A stretch of DNA of 33,119 nt from Verrucomicrobiota bacterium (GTDB lineage Bacteria > Verrucomicrobiota > Verrucomicrobiia > Verrucomicrobiales > Akkermansiaceae), in assembly GCA_026397725.1 (NCBI GenBank), contig JAPLUI010000297.1:1-33119 (forward strand), written 5' to 3'. The translations under genes were made by a program, and so were the position numbers. Below the pieces are notes generated by a model that saw nothing but the letters and a program-made list of their open reading frames with translations, had not been told where the DNA came from and searched no databases. How positions within the stretch are numbered: the first letter of the stretch is position 1; each line of letters begins with the position of its first letter. Positions 30,145-33,119 of the stretch are shown here, piece by piece.

Positions 30145-31983
30145 ATGAAACCCCGCCATTCCAGCCGCCTGCTTCAGCTTCCCGCCGTCGTCGCCCTTGT
30201 TTGCGCCGGTGCCGCACTCGTGCAACCCGCCGCCCGTGCCGGCAGCGATACCTGGACCGGTGGCACGGATGGCAACTGGTCCACGTGGAGCAACTGGTCG
30301 TTAGGAACCGGAGCGCCAGGCGCAACCAACGGCACCACGAACACCAATACTGCCACCTTTAATATTTCTGTTGTCAGCTATGGCACCGCTGGCAGTCCCA
30401 TCGTCATTGATCTGAATCGGAACCTCAAGAACATTTCCTTCGATACGTCTGTCGGCAGCTTCTTCATCGGCACCACCGATGGCAACCCGTTGCTCCTCAC
30501 CGCCGCGGGATCGATTGGGCTGCTCTCAGCGGCCACCGGCACCAACTTGACGGAAACCATCAACGCGCCACTCAAGCTGCATGGCAACTACACCTTCAAC
30601 AACGCCCGCGCGGATCTGGGGTCGAAGCTGGTTTTCGGTGGTGACATCACCAATGCGGCCGCTTCGACACTGACCCTCAGAAGCGCGAGCACGAACGGGG
30701 GCGCGGGGAACTTGATCAGCGGGATCATCTCCGATGGCGCGGGGGTGCAGAGCCTCGCCATCAGCGCGGGTACCGGCATGTGGACGTTGAGCGGAGCCAA
30801 CACCTTCACCGGCAACACGACGCTCACGTCCGGCACGCTCAACCTGGGCAGCGCTCAAACTGACACCACCGGTCCCTTGGGCGGCGGCACCGGGGGGCTG
30901 CCCAAGGGCACGGTCAGCTTCGGCGGCGGCACCCTGCAATACTCGGCCAATAACCAAACCGACTATTCCAGCAAGTTCACTCCTAGCGGCACCAATGCCT
31001 ACAAGATCAACACCAATAGCCAGAACGTCACGTTCGCCAGCGCCCTGCCCGACTCTAGCAGCACCGGTCTGACCAAATCCGGCGAGGGCACGCTGACCCT
31101 CGCCAATACCAACACCTACACCGGCCCCACCCTCATCAACATCGGCGAACTCACCTTGGATTCCAGCGGCGCGTTGAGTGCGTCTTCCAGTGTCACCATC
31201 GCCAAAGGAGCAACCTTTGACGTGTCGGCCAAGGGCACCTACGAGCTTGGTTCCGGCGCCTCACTCACCGCCAGCGGCACGGGCACGACGGTTTGGGCGG
31301 GCATCCCCAATGTTGCCAACGCCTCCGCCATCAAAGGCGGAACCACCGTCGCGCTGGGTTCCCGGCCGATCACGTTGAACCTGGCTGCGGGCCTCGCTCC
31401 CGGCAATACCACGCATCCCGCCCTCTATATCCCGCAGGGTGCCCTGTCATTGGGTGGCAATCAGTTTACCGTTAACGCCCCGGCGGTATTGGCGGACGGC
31501 ACCTATCGGATCATCCAGGTCGGTAACGGCACGAGCGGAACGATCACCGATGGCGGTGCGTATCCGAATGCCGCCGGCACGGCGGTTGCCGGCAAGAGCG
31601 GTACCATTTCGGTGGGCAGCGGAAATGTGATCCTCACGGTGGCGTCGGCGACTCACAACTATGCCGACTGGGCGCTCACCTATGGCCTCAGCGAGACTGC
31701 CGACCAATACCATAACAACAACGGCGTGCCAAACGGGGTGGCATATTTCATGGGGGTGTCTCCCAATGTGTACACCGCCAACCCGGTCCCGGCCAGCAAC
31801 CGCAAGATCACCTGGCCGAAGAGTCCGTTGTTCTCAGGAACTTACACCGTGCAAACCTCGCCGGACCTTCAGCCCAACCACTGGACGAATGTATCCTCCC
31901 CGGTGGTTGGCGGCAACCTGGAATACACCCTGCCCACCGGCCAGGGGACAATCTTCGCCCGCCTCCTGGTGACCCCCAACTAA
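30145..31983 (+). CDS. Autotransporter-associated beta-strand repeat (PATR) surface protein
   Basis: 612 residues, starting at ATG 30145 with the signal peptide MKPRHSSRLLQLPAVVALVC followed by AGAALVQPAARA. The body is a Gly/Thr/Asn-rich beta-solenoid. It begins DTWTGGTDGNWSTWSNWSL and has PATR-type motifs such as WTLSGANTFTGNTTLTSGTL and LTKSGEGTLTLANTNTYTGP, each followed by a GxLxL turn. The last 100 residues are a compact domain (ADWALTYGLSETADQYHNNN, ITWPKSPLFSGTYTVQTSPD) ending GTIFARLLVTPN. No beta-barrel translocator is attached, so it is not a complete autotransporter. The leader contains a CTAACAAC octamer and a C/T-rich stretch before ATG. It is probably a secreted or surface adhesin or structural protein. 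Confidence 0.85.
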   Translation: MKPRHSSRLLQLPAVVALVCAGAALVQPAARAGSDTWTGGTDGNWSTWSNWSLGTGAPGATNGTTNTNTATFNISVVSYGTAGSPIVIDLNRNLKNISFDTSVGSFFIGTTDGNPLLLTAAGSIGLLSAATGTNLTETINAPLKLHGNYTFNNARADLGSKLVFGGDITNAAASTLTLRSASTNGGAGNLISGIISDGAGVQSLAISAGTGMWTLSGANTFTGNTTLTSGTLNLGSAQTDTTGPLGGGTGGLPKGTVSFGGGTLQYSANNQTDYSSKFTPSGTNAYKINTNSQNVTFASALPDSSSTGLTKSGEGTLTLANTNTYTGPTLINIGELTLDSSGALSASSSVTIAKGATFDVSAKGTYELGSGASLTASGTGTTVWAGIPNVANASAIKGGTTVALGSRPITLNLAAGLAPGNTTHPALYIPQGALSLGGNQFTVNAPAVLADGTYRIIQVGNGTSGTITDGGAYPNAAGTAVAGKSGTISVGSGNVILTVASATHNYADWALTYGLSETADQYHNNNGVPNGVAYFMGVSPNVYTANPVPASNRKITWPKSPLFSGTYTVQTSPDLQPNHWTNVSSPVVGGNLEYTLPTGQGTIFARLLVTPN

Positions 31984-32014
31984 CGGATGCGCCGACAGGC
32001 AAATCCGCACGCAA

Positions 32015-32040
32015 AAGGCCGGGAGTCGCCTCCCGGCCTT
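32015..32040. terminator. Bidirectional intrinsic terminator between convergent genes
   Basis: AAGGCCGGGA, loop GTCGCC, TCCCGGCCTT: a perfect 10-bp stem 32 bp after the PATR stop and 55 bp before the FN3-protein stop. The stem is strong and bounded by AA on the left and TTAGGTTGTT on the right, so it may work in both directions, though the T-run is short. Confidence 0.75.
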
Positions 32041-32094
32041 AGGTTGTTGGAATCACGGCATGCGACGGTCACTGCCGGCCGCTACCACCTTAGT

Positions 32095-33119
32095 TCATTG
32101 GCTGACCGCCAGTCGCGCGAAGATCTTCGCGTCGCCAAGGAGAGACAAGTCATAGGAGATGGTTGCGGTGGCGTCACCCTTGGGCTGGGTAACCCGTACC
32201 GTCCAGGAGTCGGGATCGAGGGTGGTCGAAGTTTCAATCGCCCAGCTCACGTCGCCGTTGGTGATTGCGTCCTGGCGTTTCTCGAAGCTGATCGTGTTGC
32301 CGCTCAGGGTGCCGGGTGAACCATTGGTGCCGTCGGTCTTGAGGCCCTTGAGGGCATAGACGACCAGGTTGGGGATGCCATCGCTGCCCACAGTCGCCGC
32401 TCCGCCGCTCAGTGGCGGTGATTGGGCGGCTGCCCAAGTGTCGTACCCGCCGCCGCTGGCGGCGGGCGTGCCCGGCACGCTGTCGCTGGCCGCGCCGTCA
32501 CCCACGGAGTTCACTGCCAGAATCTTCACCTGGTAGGTCGTGCCGTTGGTCAGGCCGCTGATCAGAATCGGGCTGGTGGTGGCTGCCGGAGACACCGCCG
32601 TGAAGGTGGCGCCATCATCCGTCGAAACCATGTAATTGGTAATCGCCGAACCACCGTCCGAACCCGGTGCCGTGAAGTCCACACTCAAGGTTCCGTCGCC
32701 GGGCGTGATGCCGGTGATCGTCGGAGCCGAAGCGGTGGTGGCGAGGGTCGTGCCCGCCATGCTAGCGCTGGCCAGGCCGTCACCCGCGGCATTCACTGCC
32801 AGAATCTTCACCTGGTAGGTCGCGGCGTTGGCCAAGCCGCTGATGAGAAGCGGACTCGTGGCGGTTTCCGGCGATAGCGCCGTGTAAGTGGCACCATTGT
32901 TCGTCGAAACCTTGTAATTGGTGATCGTCGCACCACCATTCGAAGCCGGTGCCGTGAAGTCCACACTCAAGGTTCCGACGCCGGGCGTGATGGCGGTGAT
33001 CGTCGGGGCCGAAGGCGGCACCACGATCGCGTACTTCGCCGCCAGATAGGCGGTCACCGCCCCCTCGTCCGCAGCGGACAAGGCGCTGTCATAACCGACG
33101 ATCTCGGCGATGTCCATGG
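32095..33119 (-). CDS. FN3-repeat surface protein with C-terminal tail (partial at right edge)
   Basis: The frame enters from the right edge; the M at 33117 is internal, because DIAEIVGYDSALSAADEGAV and TAYLAAKYAI are the end of a LamG-like domain whose start lies outside. Two fibronectin type III domains follow (each about 92 residues, with PTITxITPGxGTLSVDFTAP and TYQVKILAVN). They are clearly similar in DNA too and so are recent duplicates. Then comes a C-terminal domain (YDTWAAAQSPPLSGGAATVG, DGIPNLVVYALKGL) ending SLLGDAKIFARLAVSQ, the same kind of tail as in the PATR protein. It is probably a large secreted carbohydrate-binding protein; no enzyme domain is visible here. Confidence 0.8.
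   Translation of the reverse strand, partial: MDIAEIVGYDSALSAADEGAVTAYLAAKYAIVVPPSAPTITAITPGVGTLSVDFTAPASNGGATITNYKVSTNNGATYTALSPETATSPLLISGLANAATYQVKILAVNAAGDGLASASMAGTTLATTASAPTITGITPGDGTLSVDFTAPGSDGGSAITNYMVSTDDGATFTAVSPAATTSPILISGLTNGTTYQVKILAVNSVGDGAASDSVPGTPAASGGGYDTWAAAQSPPLSGGAATVGSDGIPNLVVYALKGLKTDGTNGSPGTLSGNTISFEKRQDAITNGDVSWAIETSTTLDPDSWTVRVTQPKGDATATISYDLSLLGDAKIFARLAVSQ

Overview
The window looks like a chromosomal segment from a GC-rich member of the Verrucomicrobiota (Verrucomicrobiae-type). The evidence is a run of secreted proteins of the kind common in that phylum: a PATR autotransporter-type protein, an AYAAN-GW repeat protein, right-handed beta-helix proteins opening with MKSLDQIEART after a signal peptide, and a multidomain sialate O-acetylesterase with MBG/YDG repeats. 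Several of these share a C-terminal end motif (IFARL-type). Almost every start codon is preceded by a C-rich CCCATG context rather than a Shine-Dalgarno sequence. The assignment is inference from gene style; no marker gene is present.

Left part (1-4.8 kb): the tail of a probable ISAzo13-family transposase, then a histidine-kinase remnant that has lost its front end. Next come heptamer tandem repeats and two directly repeated copies (749-1199 and 4073-4526) of an apparently non-coding element of about 450 bp. These copies flank minus-strand cargo: an intact secreted beta-helix protein, a decapitated AYAAN-repeat protein whose 5' end is replaced by a 24-bp piece of the same repeat, and a degraded segment with tandem duplications.

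Central part (4.8-16.3 kb): a respiratory complex I operon, nuoG-H-I-J-K-L-M-N. It encodes the C-terminal part of the peripheral arm and most of the membrane arm; nuoA-F are not in the window. Two unrelated modules interrupt it: a nucleotidyltransferase-like gene overlapping a 71-aa gene (between nuoH and nuoI), and a Schlafen/AlbA_2 plus GHKL-ATPase protein (between nuoK and nuoL). Heptameric repeats sit at several nuo junctions. NuoM seems to lack the conserved TM7 lysine and the LPDAH motif.

16.5-19.8 kb: a secreted ThuA-like protein, a TIM-barrel sugar isomerase/epimerase, and a gene resembling jetA of the Wadjet anti-plasmid system, overlapping the isomerase. No jetB, jetC or jetD follows.

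20-33 kb: a carbohydrate-active and surface-protein region, mostly on the minus strand. It holds a 1855-aa modular sialate O-acetylesterase, a GH120 beta-xylosidase with both predicted catalytic residues, a frameshifted GH29-like fucosidase, and fragments of further enzymes (an SGNH hydrolase, the two ends of a large glycosidase-like protein, and the C-terminus of another secreted protein). An intact PATR protein lies on the plus strand and converges, across a bidirectional terminator, on an FN3-repeat protein cut by the window edge. Fragments, small palindromes and repeats suggest an actively rearranging polysaccharide-degradation locus.
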